DNA of 64,000 bases from contig NZ_FMXB01000001.1 in assembly GCF_900103415.1 (NCBI RefSeq), forward strand, positions 124,001 to 188,000, read 5' to 3'. Position 1 is the stretch's first letter; the number at the start of each line of letters is the position of its first letter. Shown piece after piece: positions 9,344 to 18,197 of the stretch. Both the position numbers and the translations under genes were made by a program. This DNA is from Methanobrevibacter millerae. GTDB lineage: Archaea > Methanobacteriota > Methanobacteria > Methanobacteriales > Methanobacteriaceae. The notes under the pieces are model-generated. The model did no database searches and was not told the origin of the DNA. It worked only from the letters and a program-made list of their open reading frames with translations.

Positions 9344-10393
9344 ATGGTAAATGTAGGTGTACTCGGCGCAACAGGAATGGTAGGCCAAAGATTCATCCAA
9401 TTATTGGATAATCATCCTGATTTCGAAATTACGGCGCTTGCGGCTTCCGCACGTTCCGCAGGTAAAAGATATGAGGATGCTACCACTTGGTATCTCAATG
9501 ATGCCATGCCTGAATCCGTAAAAGATATAATTGTTTGTGAAACGAATCCTGAAGATATGGATAATGATGTAGATATTGTGTTTTCATCACTTCCAACTGA
9601 ATTTGCAGCCAAAGTCGAAAAGGACTTTGCAAAAGATTACGTTGTTGCAAGTAATGCCAGTGCTCATAGGATGAAAAAGAACATTCCTTTAGTTATCCCT
9701 GAAGTCAATCCTGAGTATTTAGACATGATTGACGCTCAGCAGAAGGAAAATAAATGGGATGGATTCATTGTAACCAATCCTAACTGTTCAACAATCGCAT
9801 TGACCTTGACATTGAAACCTATTGCCGATAATTTCAATATTAATTCAATCAGGGTATCAACCATGCAGGCTGTATCCGGCGCAGGATATAACGGTGTTCC
9901 TTCAATGGCCATTGTTGATAATCTTGTACCATACATCGGCAGCGAAGAGGAAAAGATGGAAACCGAGACATTGCACTTATTGGGCTCTTTTGATGGCGAA
10001 AAAGTCACCGATGCAAATTTCAAATTAAGCGCTTCATGTCATAGGGTTCCCGTTATTGATGGTCATACCGAGGCAGTATTTATTGAGTTGGACGATGACT
10101 TTGACATTGATGATGTTAAAGATAAAATGGCAAATTTCAAAGCATTGCCTCAAGAATTAAATTTATTCTCAGCTCCCGAAAATCCGGTTATTGTCAAAGA
10201 GGAAATGGACAGGCCTCAGCCAAGAATGGACAGAAATGCAGGCAATGGTATGTCCGTTAGCGTTGGTAGATTAAGAAAAGACCAAGCTTTTGATAATAGC
10301 TTAAAATATGTTCTTGTAGGACATAACACTATTCGTGGTGCTGCTGGAGCATCAGTATTAAACGCAGAGTTAATTAATGAGAGAATCCTCTAA
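9344..10393 (+). CDS. asd: Aspartate-semialdehyde dehydrogenase
   Basis: Reduces aspartyl phosphate to the semialdehyde that DapA uses. It has the Rossmann motif GATGMVGQRF (residues 8-17) and catalytic Cys148 in NPNCST. Length 349 and the archaeal/fungal-type sequence fit the family. The gene order kinase, dapA, dapB, asd puts four enzymes of one route in one transcript. A T-rich stretch (10400-10445) follows and probably ends transcription. Confidence 0.95.
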   Translation: MVNVGVLGATGMVGQRFIQLLDNHPDFEITALAASARSAGKRYEDATTWYLNDAMPESVKDIIVCETNPEDMDNDVDIVFSSLPTEFAAKVEKDFAKDYVVASNASAHRMKKNIPLVIPEVNPEYLDMIDAQQKENKWDGFIVTNPNCSTIALTLTLKPIADNFNINSIRVSTMQAVSGAGYNGVPSMAIVDNLVPYIGSEEEKMETETLHLLGSFDGEKVTDANFKLSASCHRVPVIDGHTEAVFIELDDDFDIDDVKDKMANFKALPQELNLFSAPENPVIVKEEMDRPQPRMDRNAGNGMSVSVGRLRKDQAFDNSLKYVLVGHNTIRGAAGASVLNAELINERIL

Positions 10394-10624
10394 TTTAACT
10401 CGTTTATTTTTTTTATTTTTTCTATTTTTTTCTATATTTTTTAACTGGTTTCTATATCTTTTTAGTTTCTATTTTTGGTTAATTTAAGGGTTTAATTTAA
10501 ATAGTATGACATCTATATTAAATATTAATTAATTATATTGTGCAGTATTACATAATTTTTAAATTTAAAAATTAAACATATGTAAATTCCAATATTGAGA
10601 TAAATTTTAAGTTAAGGGATAGAA
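10394..10624. other. Intergenic, T-rich end then promoter region
   Basis: The first half has repeated TTTCTAT-like pyrimidine runs consistent with archaeal termination after asd. The second half is A/T-rich with no clear TATA box that I would choose over others. No gene is seen. Confidence 0.4.
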
Positions 10625-11878
10625 ATGGAAAATGGAATAGACTCTGAAAAAGAAGCTTTACAATCTTTAGTCAGGTCTTGTTTATTAGAGCTCAATAAAC
10701 TTAAATTCGATTTAACAGAGCTCGAGGTAGAAAAAGCAAATGATAACTCTGCCTCTCGGATTAGAGAACTCGAACAAGATATTGTAGACAAAGAAAAAGA
10801 AGTTTCCGTAATAAAATTCAAAGCAGAAGAAGAAGTAAATCAACTACGGAATCAACTGGACGAAAAGGATTTGCTGATTAAAAATCAGGAAGATCGCATT
10901 TATGAACTTGATTACGTTAACAATTCCTTGGAAGAAATCAAGACTTATTTTGCTGAGCAGTTAATGGATTACAAGAAGAAAGAACTGTCCGAAGTTAATG
11001 AAAGATTAAACGAGTCTTACAGAAGCATTGCCGAAAAGGATGCTCAAATCAACAGTCTTTCAAGGACCATTGACGATTACAAGATTCAGGTTATCAAGCT
11101 GGAAAACGACGCTGGCGCCCAGCAGGAAATTATGGAGCTTGAAAAGCAAATAGAATTCAAGAACAGGGAACTCCAGCAAAAGGATAATGAAATTACCATG
11201 ATTGACAACCAGCTTGTCATGTTAAAAGAGCAGTCTATCCCTAAAGAGGATTATGATAATCTGCAGGCTCAGTTTGAATATGAAGTTGCCGCAATGAATA
11301 ATCAAATAACTACTCTCAAGGAGCAGTCTATCCCTAAAGAGGATTATGACAGTCTGCAGAGTCAGTTTGAATATGAAGTTGCTGAAATGAACAGCGAAAT
11401 AGCTACCCTTAAAGAACAGTCTATCCCTAAAGAAGATTATTTAAGTCTTCAAAAGCTATTGGAAAATGAAGTTGCAGCAATGGATCAAGAGATTAACTCA
11501 CTTAAAGAAAATTCTATCCCGCGCAGAGATTATGTTAATCTCCAAACCCACTTTGAAAATGAACTGTCCGCAAGGGACAATGAGCTCAAGTACTTCAAGG
11601 AACAGACAATACCTCGTACCGAGTACATTGACTTGCAGAACAAGCTTCAAAATGAGATTAATGCAAAGGATAATGAGCTCAAATACCTGAAAGAGCAAAC
11701 TGTTTCACGTGAAGAGTTTATCAACCTCCAAAACGAATTGTTGCGTAAAAACGACAAAATCAAACGTTTGGAAGAAATTAATGCATTCTTCAATGAACTT
11801 CAAGAAGAACAGGACTCTTATGAAACTATCGAAAGGACACCTCCTTTCAGATTAGAGAAAAAAGAGCCTAGACGTTAG
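10625..11878 (+). CDS. Coiled-coil protein with six 31-residue repeats
   Basis: A 417-residue acidic, almost wholly helical protein with no recognised enzyme domain. Residues 1-199 are ordinary coiled coil. Residues 200-385 consist of six tandem 31-residue units, each opening LKEQSIPKEDY or a variant and ending near an acidic heptad stretch. The first three units are close at the DNA level, so duplication is recent. Each unit contains one proline, so the coil should kink every 31 residues. No signal peptide or membrane segment is visible, so it is likely cytosolic and structural. Another coiled-coil protein with a similar PKEEY segment is encoded at 49998-50903. Confidence 0.75.
   Translation: MENGIDSEKEALQSLVRSCLLELNKLKFDLTELEVEKANDNSASRIRELEQDIVDKEKEVSVIKFKAEEEVNQLRNQLDEKDLLIKNQEDRIYELDYVNNSLEEIKTYFAEQLMDYKKKELSEVNERLNESYRSIAEKDAQINSLSRTIDDYKIQVIKLENDAGAQQEIMELEKQIEFKNRELQQKDNEITMIDNQLVMLKEQSIPKEDYDNLQAQFEYEVAAMNNQITTLKEQSIPKEDYDSLQSQFEYEVAEMNSEIATLKEQSIPKEDYLSLQKLLENEVAAMDQEINSLKENSIPRRDYVNLQTHFENELSARDNELKYFKEQTIPRTEYIDLQNKLQNEINAKDNELKYLKEQTVSREEFINLQNELLRKNDKIKRLEEINAFFNELQEEQDSYETIERTPPFRLEKKEPRR
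11222..11779 (+). repeat. Six tandem 93-bp coding repeats
   Basis: Units start at 11222, 11315, 11408, 11501, 11594 and 11687. The core GAGCAGTCTATCCCTAAAGA recurs almost unchanged in the first three, then decays toward the 3' end. All units keep the frame. Confidence 0.85.
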
Positions 11879-11889
11879 AAACGCTTCAG

Positions 11890-11927
11890 TGATGCATTTT
11901 CATTAATGCATCATAATTACTTTTTTT
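11890..11927 (+). terminator. Hairpin terminator after the coiled-coil gene
   Basis: TGATGCATT (11890-11898) pairs perfectly with AATGCATCA (11905-11913) around a six-base loop, and seven T follow at 11921-11927. It starts 12 bases after the stop codon. Confidence 0.65.
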
Positions 11928-12204
11928 ATTTAATTGCCCTATCTATCCCACCGAATTTCATATTGTTTTTTTAAGGTATTTGAATAAATTAATTTTAGAG
12001 TTAATAATTCTTAGAGTAATTCTTTTAAACATTATAATTATCGCAAGCATCTTAAATTATTATGGAATCATTTTTGATGTGTTGTAGGATATTATTTATT
12101 ATTTTAAATTAATTTTCACCATATTCGATGTTATTAAATATTATTCATATCATGGTTTTATATGCATAATATCATATATTATTATGTACTGAGGAGTGAT
12201 TAAA
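11928..12204. other. A/T-rich intergenic with promoter for the small genes
   Basis: Very A/T-rich. A TATA-like TTTATATGC lies near 12158, ahead of a strong GAGGAGTGAT ribosome site at 12191-12200. I see no RNA gene or repeat here. Confidence 0.4.
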
Positions 12205-12357
12205 ATGTTTGGCAAAAAATTGATTTTTATGCATAGTATAAATAGTACTTCGGGGATGTATGGTTTCCAAGTACCGAATAATTTAAATAATATTAATGTT
12301 AATGTATTAAATAATTTTGATTTTAATATATTTTCAATGAAAAACTTTTTATATTAG
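12205..12357 (+). CDS. 50-residue orphan small protein
   Basis: An ATG-to-TAG frame of 50 codons directly behind GAGGAGTGAT, one of the best ribosome sites in the window. The product begins MFGKKLIFMH and is otherwise rich in Asn, Phe and Ile. No family is recognised. It is followed 25 bases later by the small secreted protein gene, so the two may form an operon. The ribosome site is the main reason to call it; composition alone would not be convincing. Confidence 0.5.
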   Translation: MFGKKLIFMHSINSTSGMYGFQVPNNLNNINVNVLNNFDFNIFSMKNFLY

Positions 12358-12382
12358 AACTGATTAAAAAGGAGGTCTTAAT

Positions 12383-12760
12383 ATTAAAAAGATACTTTTA
12401 ATTGTGGTGGTATTGTTGATTATTCTTTGTAGTTATGCTTTTGCCACATCAAATATTGATCAAGAGAAAACTGCAGTTAATGCAATAAATTCGACAGATA
12501 TTGCTCAGGAAGATGCTACAATTAATGAAATAAATAATCAAATTATTAAAAATTCTGCAGATACGATATATGTTGAATACGATGAAAACGATGATAGTGT
12601 CATGACGTTATATGGCGGATATTCTACTACCAGTTCAGGATATTCTGATTCAAGTAAGGATTCTTCTATTGATTTAAATGAACATGTTCAAGATTCAACA
12701 CCTGCTGAGGATAATAAATATCCGATAGGCACTATAGGATCATGTGCTAATGCAGCATAA
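12383..12760 (+). CDS. Small secreted acidic protein, probable ATT start
   Basis: The frame is open from before 12383 to the TAA at 12760. A GGAGGT ribosome site (12371-12376) lies six bases before ATT (12383). Starting there gives a classic signal peptide: KK, then ILLIVVVLLIILCSYAFA, then a polar chain. The first GTG in frame (12404) would cut away the positive n-region and has no ribosome site. The mature part (~100 residues) is rich in Asp, Asn and Ser and unlike any family I know. It ends CANAA, with one Cys near the C-terminus. Likely exported; function unknown. Confidence 0.6.
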   Translation: MKKILLIVVVLLIILCSYAFATSNIDQEKTAVNAINSTDIAQEDATINEINNQIIKNSADTIYVEYDENDDSVMTLYGGYSTTSSGYSDSSKDSSIDLNEHVQDSTPAEDNKYPIGTIGSCANAA

Positions 12761-13063
12761 TTTTATTGGGAGTTTTTAACTCTTTTGCGGGATTAAATCT
12801 CTCAATTTTTCTTTATTTTTTGAATTGTTTTAATATTTTGGTCTATTTTACAATTATCCTTTTTAATGTTCTATCAATTAAATTCATCGATTCATCCATT
12901 GTATAATTCTTTTTCTTACAAAAATTTACTAAATAGTAAAGTATTTATATAACCTTAAACTCATGTTATATGTAGAAAGGTACATTCAACACTATAAACT
13001 TATTTTTTCATGTTGATTGTTAAACTGATCTAATTATTTATTAAATTAAAAAAAGGTGATTAT
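12761..13063. other. Intergenic before the thermosome gene
   Basis: GAGTT/AACTC repeats just after the previous stop may end transcription. The promoter of the thermosome gene lies at 12925-12952 and is described separately. The leader from about 12975 to 13063 has no evident hairpin. Confidence 0.4.
12925..12952 (+). promoter_or_regulatory. Thermosome promoter with inverted repeat
   Basis: TTTACT (12925-12930) and AGTAAA (12935-12940) form an inverted repeat with a four-base spacer, directly before TATA box TTTATATAA (12944-12952). A regulator bound there would cover the BRE. A chaperonin gene is a natural heat-shock target, but the binding protein is unknown. Confidence 0.5.
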
Positions 13064-14674
13064 ATGGCACAAGGACAACCAATTTTCATCTTACCTGAAG
13101 GAACTAACAGATCCGTCGGTAGAGATGCACAAAGAAACAATATTTTAGCCGGTAAAGTATTGGCTGAAACCGTAAGAACCACTTTAGGTCCAAAAGGAAT
13201 GGACAAAATGTTAGTGGACGGACTTGGAGACATTGTCGTAACCAACGACGGTGTAACTATCTTAAAAGAAATGGATATTGAACACCCTGCAGCAAAAATG
13301 CTCGTGGAAGTTGCTAAAACCCAAGAAGACGAAGTCGGAGATGGAACTACCACCGCAGTTATCATTGCAGGTGAATTATTGAAAAAATCCGAAAGCTTAT
13401 TAGACTCAGACATTCACCCAACAATCATTGCAATGGGATACAGAAAAGCAGCTGAAAAAGCTCAGGAAATCTTAGACAACATTGCAATTGATGACGTTGA
13501 TACTGAAACTTTAACCAAAGTCGCAATGACTGCTATGACAGGTAAAGGAACCGAAGCAGCACGTGAACCATTAGCAAAATTAATCGTTGAAGCTGTACAG
13601 AAAGTGGCTGATGGAAACGTTGTCGACACCGATAACATCAAAATCGAGAAAAAAGACGGTGCTGTTGTCGAAGAATCCAGCTTAGTTGAAGGAGTAATCG
13701 TTGACAAGGAAAGGGTACACCCAGGCATGCCATCCGAAATCAAAGGTGCAAAAATCGCTTTAATCAACACTCCATTAGAAGTTAAAGAAACTGAAACTGA
13801 CACTCAAATCACAATTACCGACCCTGCTCAAATGCAAGCTTTCATCGAACAGGAAGAAAAAATGATTAAAGACATGGTTCAGCAAATCGTTGATGCAGGA
13901 GCTAACGTCTTATTCGCACAAAAAGGTATTGATGACTTAGCACAGCACTACTTATCCAAAGCAGGTGTTTTAGCTGTAAGAAGAGTTAAAAAATCAGACA
14001 TCGAAAAATTATCCAGAGCTACCGGCGCAACTGTCATTACCAACTTGGATGACTTATCCGCTGAAGACTTAGGTGAAGCTGGTATCGTTGAAGAAAGAAA
14101 AATCTCCGGTGAAGAAATGATCTTTGTCGAAGAGTGCAGCGCAGCTAAATCCGTAACCTTATTCGTAAGGGGAAGTACCAAACACATCGTTGACGAAATC
14201 GTAAGAGCTATCGAAGACGCAATTGGTGTAGTAGCAGCAACCCTCGAAGACGACCAGGTTGTAGCTGGCGGAGGTGCTCCTGAAATCGCTATGGCTAAAA
14301 AACTCAAAGATTACGCAGAATCCATTTCTGGAAGGGAACAATTAGCTGTAAACGCATTTGCAGAAGCTTTAGAAATCGTACCAAAAACCTTAGCTGAAAA
14401 CGCAGGTTTAGACAGCATTGACTCCTTAGTTGACTTAAGAGCAGCTCAGGAAGACTCATTCTACATGGGATTAGACGTATTCTCCGGTGAAGTAGCAGAC
14501 ATGAAGGAAGCTGGTGTAATTGAACCTAAACGTGTCAAAAAACAAGCTATCCAATCTGCATCCGAAGCAGCTGAAATGATTTTAAGAATTGATGATGTAA
14601 TTGCATCTAAAGGTGGAGCAGACGACCTTCCTATGGATCCAGGAATGGGCGGCGGTATGCCACCAATGATGTAA
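13064..14674 (+). CDS. Thermosome (group II chaperonin) subunit
   Basis: ATP-driven protein-folding chaperonin of the archaeal cytosol, 536 residues. It opens [16 protein letters not shown], carries [11 protein letters not shown] near residue 45, [15 protein letters not shown] (nucleotide site), and the flexible GGMPPMM tail typical of thermosomes. A GGTGATTAT ribosome site precedes ATG. Codon use is strongly biased, as for a highly expressed gene. A terminator hairpin overlaps the stop codon. Confidence 0.97.
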   Translation: MAQGQPIFILPEGTNRSVGRDAQRNNILAGKVLAETVRTTLGPKGMDKMLVDGLGDIVVTNDGVTILKEMDIEHPAAKMLVEVAKTQEDEVGDGTTTAVIIAGELLKKSESLLDSDIHPTIIAMGYRKAAEKAQEILDNIAIDDVDTETLTKVAMTAMTGKGTEAAREPLAKLIVEAVQKVADGNVVDTDNIKIEKKDGAVVEESSLVEGVIVDKERVHPGMPSEIKGAKIALINTPLEVKETETDTQITITDPAQMQAFIEQEEKMIKDMVQQIVDAGANVLFAQKGIDDLAQHYLSKAGVLAVRRVKKSDIEKLSRATGATVITNLDDLSAEDLGEAGIVEERKISGEEMIFVEECSAAKSVTLFVRGSTKHIVDEIVRAIEDAIGVVAATLEDDQVVAGGGAPEIAMAKKLKDYAESISGREQLAVNAFAEALEIVPKTLAENAGLDSIDSLVDLRAAQEDSFYMGLDVFSGEVADMKEAGVIEPKRVKKQAIQSASEAAEMILRIDDVIASKGGADDLPMDPGMGGGMPPMM

Positions 14675-14695
14675 ATTCAATTTACATCTTTTTTT
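14668..14695 (+). terminator. Terminator hairpin containing the thermosome stop codon
   Basis: GATGTAAAT (14668-14676) pairs perfectly with ATTTACATC (14680-14688) across a three-base loop, then seven T follow. The TAA stop codon is inside the left arm. Confidence 0.7.
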
Positions 14696-14705
14696 CTCTT
14701 TTTTT

Positions 14706-15719
14706 ATGTACGATAACAGACTTATTTTTAAGACTTCAGCGTCAGACGAAGTGTATTACTTTAAAGATTCTATTTTTATTAATTTCAATCATGAAAGAAA
14801 CGTCATTTCCAATTCTGTTTTAAACGGCGGAATCAATGATAATCTGAAAACCCTTTTCAATCATCATCTCTCACAGGAAAACATCAATTATCTGGAAAAT
14901 CATGACCTCAGCGATTATTTAACCGAATTCTGTGAAAATTATGGCTTTGAAGCATCCGAATCATCAGGACTTGTCACTCTGGCCAGGATGAGAAACCTTT
15001 CAATCATTACTAAAAAGTATAAAAAATTGGAGGTAACGGCCATTACTACCGCAGGAGTCCGAGTCAATGCGGTGTGTGCAGGAGATGATGCGTCATATTA
15101 TGAAGAGGACGGAAAGTTTCACGCAGGAACAATCAATACGATTCTGCTCATCAATTCAAGACTGGATGACAATGCTTTAACGGAAGCCTTCATGACGGCA
15201 AGCGAGGCAAAAACCGTTGCTTTGAATAATTTGAAGATTCCTTCACAGTTTTCCAATGCCTTTGCAACCGGAACAGGTACTGACGGGCTTATAATAGCTT
15301 CTGATTTGGATTCAACCAATTTATTGACGAATGCGGGAAAACATTCCAAGTTAGGCGAACTGATTGCCAAATCCGTCATCGAATCTATAGGTGCAGCTAT
15401 CAGAAAACAGGTCTGGATTACGCCACGTTCACAATCCAACGTTCTGGTATTGTTAAACAGATACAAACTTGACATCAATGAATTTTATGACAGCCTGGAT
15501 GAAGATAAGCATGACTTCATAATGCAGCTGAAAACGGATTCGAAAATTCAGGAAAATATTGCCGTAACCTCGTCAATCCTAAACCTGATGGATGACGCTG
15601 ATAATGGCATAATCGAAAAAGAAACTGCTTTCAACATTGCAAATTCAATTTTAGATGATTGTGTCGGGTATCATGTCAGGAAACTGTTATTGTATTGGAT
15701 TAATGCTTTTCTAGCATAG
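14706..15719 (+). CDS. cbiZ: Adenosylcobinamide amidohydrolase
   Basis: CbiZ cleaves adenosylcobinamide to cobyric acid so that archaea can salvage incomplete corrinoids. Signature stretches are AGVRVNAVCAGDDASYYEE, GTINTILLIN, TASEAKTVAL, ATGTGTDGLIIA and AGKHSKLGELIA. The family core is ~220 residues; here an extra ~80-residue C-terminal part follows, of unknown role. The ATG lies just behind the thermosome terminator T-run with no ribosome site, so the first codons are uncertain. With cbiD at 2553 it shows both synthesis and salvage of cobamides. Confidence 0.88.
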   Translation: MYDNRLIFKTSASDEVYYFKDSIFINFNHERNVISNSVLNGGINDNLKTLFNHHLSQENINYLENHDLSDYLTEFCENYGFEASESSGLVTLARMRNLSIITKKYKKLEVTAITTAGVRVNAVCAGDDASYYEEDGKFHAGTINTILLINSRLDDNALTEAFMTASEAKTVALNNLKIPSQFSNAFATGTGTDGLIIASDLDSTNLLTNAGKHSKLGELIAKSVIESIGAAIRKQVWITPRSQSNVLVLLNRYKLDINEFYDSLDEDKHDFIMQLKTDSKIQENIAVTSSILNLMDDADNGIIEKETAFNIANSILDDCVGYHVRKLLLYWINAFLA

Positions 15720-15770
15720 ATTTATATTAAATTAAAGCTAAATATTATTATGAATTAAGGTGATTTTTTT

Positions 15771-15998
15771 ATGAGAATGAAAGAATTGGTTAACAAAGAA
15801 GTTTTGGACGGAAACATAAGAATTATCGGTAAGGTTCAAGAGATTATTTTTGATGAGGACACTTTTGAAATCACCGATCTGGTAGTTAAAAAGATTGGAA
15901 TTTCAGAACAAATCCGTGACAGCGAAAACGTTATTCCTGTAGAGCTTGTAAAGGCTATAGGAGATAAAGTATTACTTAAAAGCGATGATGATATCTAA
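15771..15998 (+). CDS. PRC-barrel domain protein
   Basis: A 75-residue single-domain protein with the pattern [10 protein letters not shown]...[21 protein letters not shown] typical of PRC-barrel beta domains, found in photosynthetic reaction centre H subunits, RimM and many small archaeal proteins. An AGGTGAT ribosome site fixes the ATG. It overlaps pyrE by one base. Archaeal stand-alone versions have been linked to cell division (CdpB type); whether this one is cannot be told from the sequence. Confidence 0.8.
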   Translation: MRMKELVNKEVLDGNIRIIGKVQEIIFDEDTFEITDLVVKKIGISEQIRDSENVIPVELVKAIGDKVLLKSDDDI

Positions 15999-16519
15999 TG
16001 CCATCTAAAGATTATTTAATTCAATTGTTAAAGGAGAATGAAGTTTTCCTTAAGGGGGATTTCACTTTATCTTCAGGTAAAAAGAGTGATTATTACATAA
16101 ACATGAAAAAGGCCATTACAGAGCCTGAAATACTCTCAACCATAGCCAAACTAATCACTGAAATGATATCTGGCGATAACGTGGACAAGGTTGCAGGACC
16201 TGCTCTTGGAGCCGTTCCTATAGCTACTGCAGTATCTCTTGAAAGCGAAACTCCTCTATTAATGATTCGAAAGGAAAAGAAAGGATATGGAACATCCAAA
16301 TTAATTGAAGGTGAATTGAACTCTGGCGATAACGTCATTGTGGTTGAAGACGTTACCACAACCGGTGGATCCCTTTTAAAAGCCATTAAAGCCATTCAGG
16401 ATAATGGTGGTAATGTAACAAGGGCCTTTGTTGTCGTTGACAGACAGGAAGGAGCCATTGAGGAGTTTGAAAAAGAAGGAATTACTTTAGAACCTTTAAT
16501 TAAGGTAGATGAATTCTAA
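15998..16519 (+). CDS. pyrE: Orotate phosphoribosyltransferase
   Basis: Joins orotate to PRPP in UMP synthesis. 173 residues, with the 13-residue PRPP motif [15 protein letters not shown] and a flexible loop [15 protein letters not shown]. Coupled to the PRC-barrel gene by a one-base overlap. Converges with moaB across a 38-base gap. Confidence 0.93.
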   Translation: MPSKDYLIQLLKENEVFLKGDFTLSSGKKSDYYINMKKAITEPEILSTIAKLITEMISGDNVDKVAGPALGAVPIATAVSLESETPLLMIRKEKKGYGTSKLIEGELNSGDNVIVVEDVTTTGGSLLKAIKAIQDNGGNVTRAFVVVDRQEGAIEEFEKEGITLEPLIKVDEF

Positions 16520-16557
16520 AAAAAAGAAATTGTGATGGATTAAAATCCATCAACCAA

Positions 16558-17061
16558 TTATTTTTGTGCGTGATGAACTATATGTGGAAGTTCATCGATT
16601 ATTATTTTGCATGCCGTTTTGACTGCATTCGGTGATCCGGGCATGGAAAATATACAAGTTTTTTTGTAAACACCGGCCGTAGCCCTTGAGATAAGCGCTC
16701 CTGAACCGATTTCGAGATATGACTGGTGGCGGAATATTTCTCCAAAACCGTCGATTTTCTTGTCAAAGAGTTCCTCAACGGTTTCAACGGTAATGTCTCT
16801 CATGTCGAGGCCGGTTCCGCCTGTGGTGAGAATTACATCAGCACCGTTTTCAATCATTTTCTCTATCGCTTCTGTTAATTCGTCTTTTTCGTCTTTTATT
16901 ACTTCTCTTGAAGTCAAATTATATCTTTTTTCAATCTCATCCTGGAGATAGTCTCCGGACAAATCCTCTTTCTTGCTTCTGCTGTCACTTAGCGTGATGA
17001 TTGCGCAGTTGATATTTTTTGAGGATTCGTTTTGATGCTCTTTCGTTGTATTGCTTGCCAT
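16558..17061 (-). CDS. moaB: MoaB/MogA-like molybdopterin biosynthesis protein
   Basis: MoaB-type adenylyltransferase of molybdenum or tungsten cofactor synthesis, needed for formylmethanofuran dehydrogenase in methanogens. It shows the LTTGGTGLDMRD phosphate-binding motif and a later MPGSPNA stretch. About 167 residues, normal for the family. A GGTGAT ribosome site stands three bases before ATG 17061; a TTG at 17064 abuts it and is less likely. Confidence 0.88.
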   Translation of the reverse strand: MASNTTKEHQNESSKNINCAIITLSDSRSKKEDLSGDYLQDEIEKRYNLTSREVIKDEKDELTEAIEKMIENGADVILTTGGTGLDMRDITVETVEELFDKKIDGFGEIFRHQSYLEIGSGALISRATAGVYKKTCIFSMPGSPNAVKTACKIIIDELPHIVHHAQK

Positions 17062-17104
17062 CAAATCACCATATTTTGCAAAAATCTTATAAACTTACTA
17101 TTAA

Positions 17105-17392
17105 TTATATTAATTTTTTCAGCTTATAAAATGCTTCGCTCTCATTTATGAGTTTTGGGGTTGCTTCATAGATTGAACCATATTCCGTATTTTTCTTTTC
17201 AATCAGGTTATGCTTCAGCATAATCTGCATATGATAATAGGCTGTATTGTAGCTGATATCGAGGATATTAGCTATTTGATTCGGATTGTATGGTCTTACC
17301 AGAATCTTTTCGATTATTCTGGCAGTGGTTTTTCCTCCCTTTTTTTGAAGAAGGATAACCTTTAGCGTATTTATATCTTTATTGTCATTCAT
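17105..17392 (-). CDS. Small winged-helix transcription regulator
   Basis: About 95 residues, all one winged-helix domain: PYNPNQIANILDISYNTAYYHM is a helix-turn-helix, followed by a wing with EKKNTEYGSIYEATPK. It resembles archaeal ArsR-like regulators. GGTGAT at 17400-17405 favours ATG 17392 over the GTG at 17404. The gene overlaps the 3' end of the next regulator upstream, so all three regulators (17105-19052) are probably one transcript. Confidence 0.75.
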   Translation of the reverse strand: MNDNKDINTLKVILLQKKGGKTTARIIEKILVRPYNPNQIANILDISYNTAYYHMQIMLKHNLIEKKNTEYGSIYEATPKLINESEAFYKLKKLI

Positions 17393-18197
17393 AGTCATTA
17401 TCACCTTTGTATGCGTTAAATACTCCTTTGCTCCATTTCAAGGCATTTTCATGTTTGTCAATGAGCATTTGCGAATCATCGTAATGATTATCCTTGAAAA
17501 ACAATGTCAAGGCCATGAACTTTTCAGAGAAGGTCAGGAATATTTTCAGGTCTTCCCTGGTTTCTATCACAGTAACTTTCCTGTTTTCAAGCAGCGATTT
17601 TTTCAGATATCGGTTCCTTCTCATGTTCTTGAGAATTTTCGAATTGATTAAAATCGTCAGGCTGATTAGCTGATTTTCTTTCAAAAGCTTTATGAGATTG
17701 TTGAAATGATTCTCCGAATAAATCGGCAGAATTATTGTCAGTTCTCTTGATGTTGAAATCAGTTCAACGTAGCTGTTGTATGCGTTGGACAAGTCACTTG
17801 TTGTCGACGAGACGAATTTTGCGTCTTTTAAAAGATATAATTTGTTTAAGTAATCATCCGGAATTCCTCGAAGGTCGTGGTTGTTCCAGAAGATCTTATT
17901 CTTTTCAATCGAATACCAGTTATCAATCAGTTTGATAACGTTTGTTGCAAGTAAGTAGCCGTTGGAAGTCAATGAATAGTCTTTTTTGTCTTTTTTAATC
18001 AATTCATCGCTTTCCAGTTCTTTCAAGCCGTGCAATATTGTTGCGGAAGGTTTTTTGAGCTCGTCCCTTATTTCATTAAGGTTTTTGCTTTCATTGTAGA
18101 GGACTACCAGAATCAGCGTGCGCATTGAGGACGTCAGCAGATACTTGACATTCTGGAATTCATTGAGATTGTTGAAGTTTTCCGTTGTGGAGGTCAT
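17385..18197 (-). CDS. FilR1-like winged-helix regulator (DUF1724 type)
   Basis: A 270-residue regulator with an N-terminal winged helix (LNEIRDELKKPSATILHGLKELE) and a larger C-terminal region of the type found in methanogen proteins related to FilR1. The C-terminal part contains an SRELTIILPIYSENH-like segment that may sense a ligand. Its start codon abuts the stop of the preceding regulator and the end overlaps the small one. It resembles the 18198-19052 product in layout, so the pair are probably old duplicates. Confidence 0.72.
   Translation of the reverse strand: MTSTTENFNNLNEFQNVKYLLTSSMRTLILVVLYNESKNLNEIRDELKKPSATILHGLKELESDELIKKDKKDYSLTSNGYLLATNVIKLIDNWYSIEKNKIFWNNHDLRGIPDDYLNKLYLLKDAKFVSSTTSDLSNAYNSYVELISTSRELTIILPIYSENHFNNLIKLLKENQLISLTILINSKILKNMRRNRYLKKSLLENRKVTVIETREDLKIFLTFSEKFMALTLFFKDNHYDDSQMLIDKHENALKWSKGVFNAYKGDNDYE

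Noticed and set aside
11222-11779. Non-coding tandem repeat or CRISPR
   Set aside because: All six 93-bp units stay in one protein frame with synonymous changes, so it is a coding repeat.
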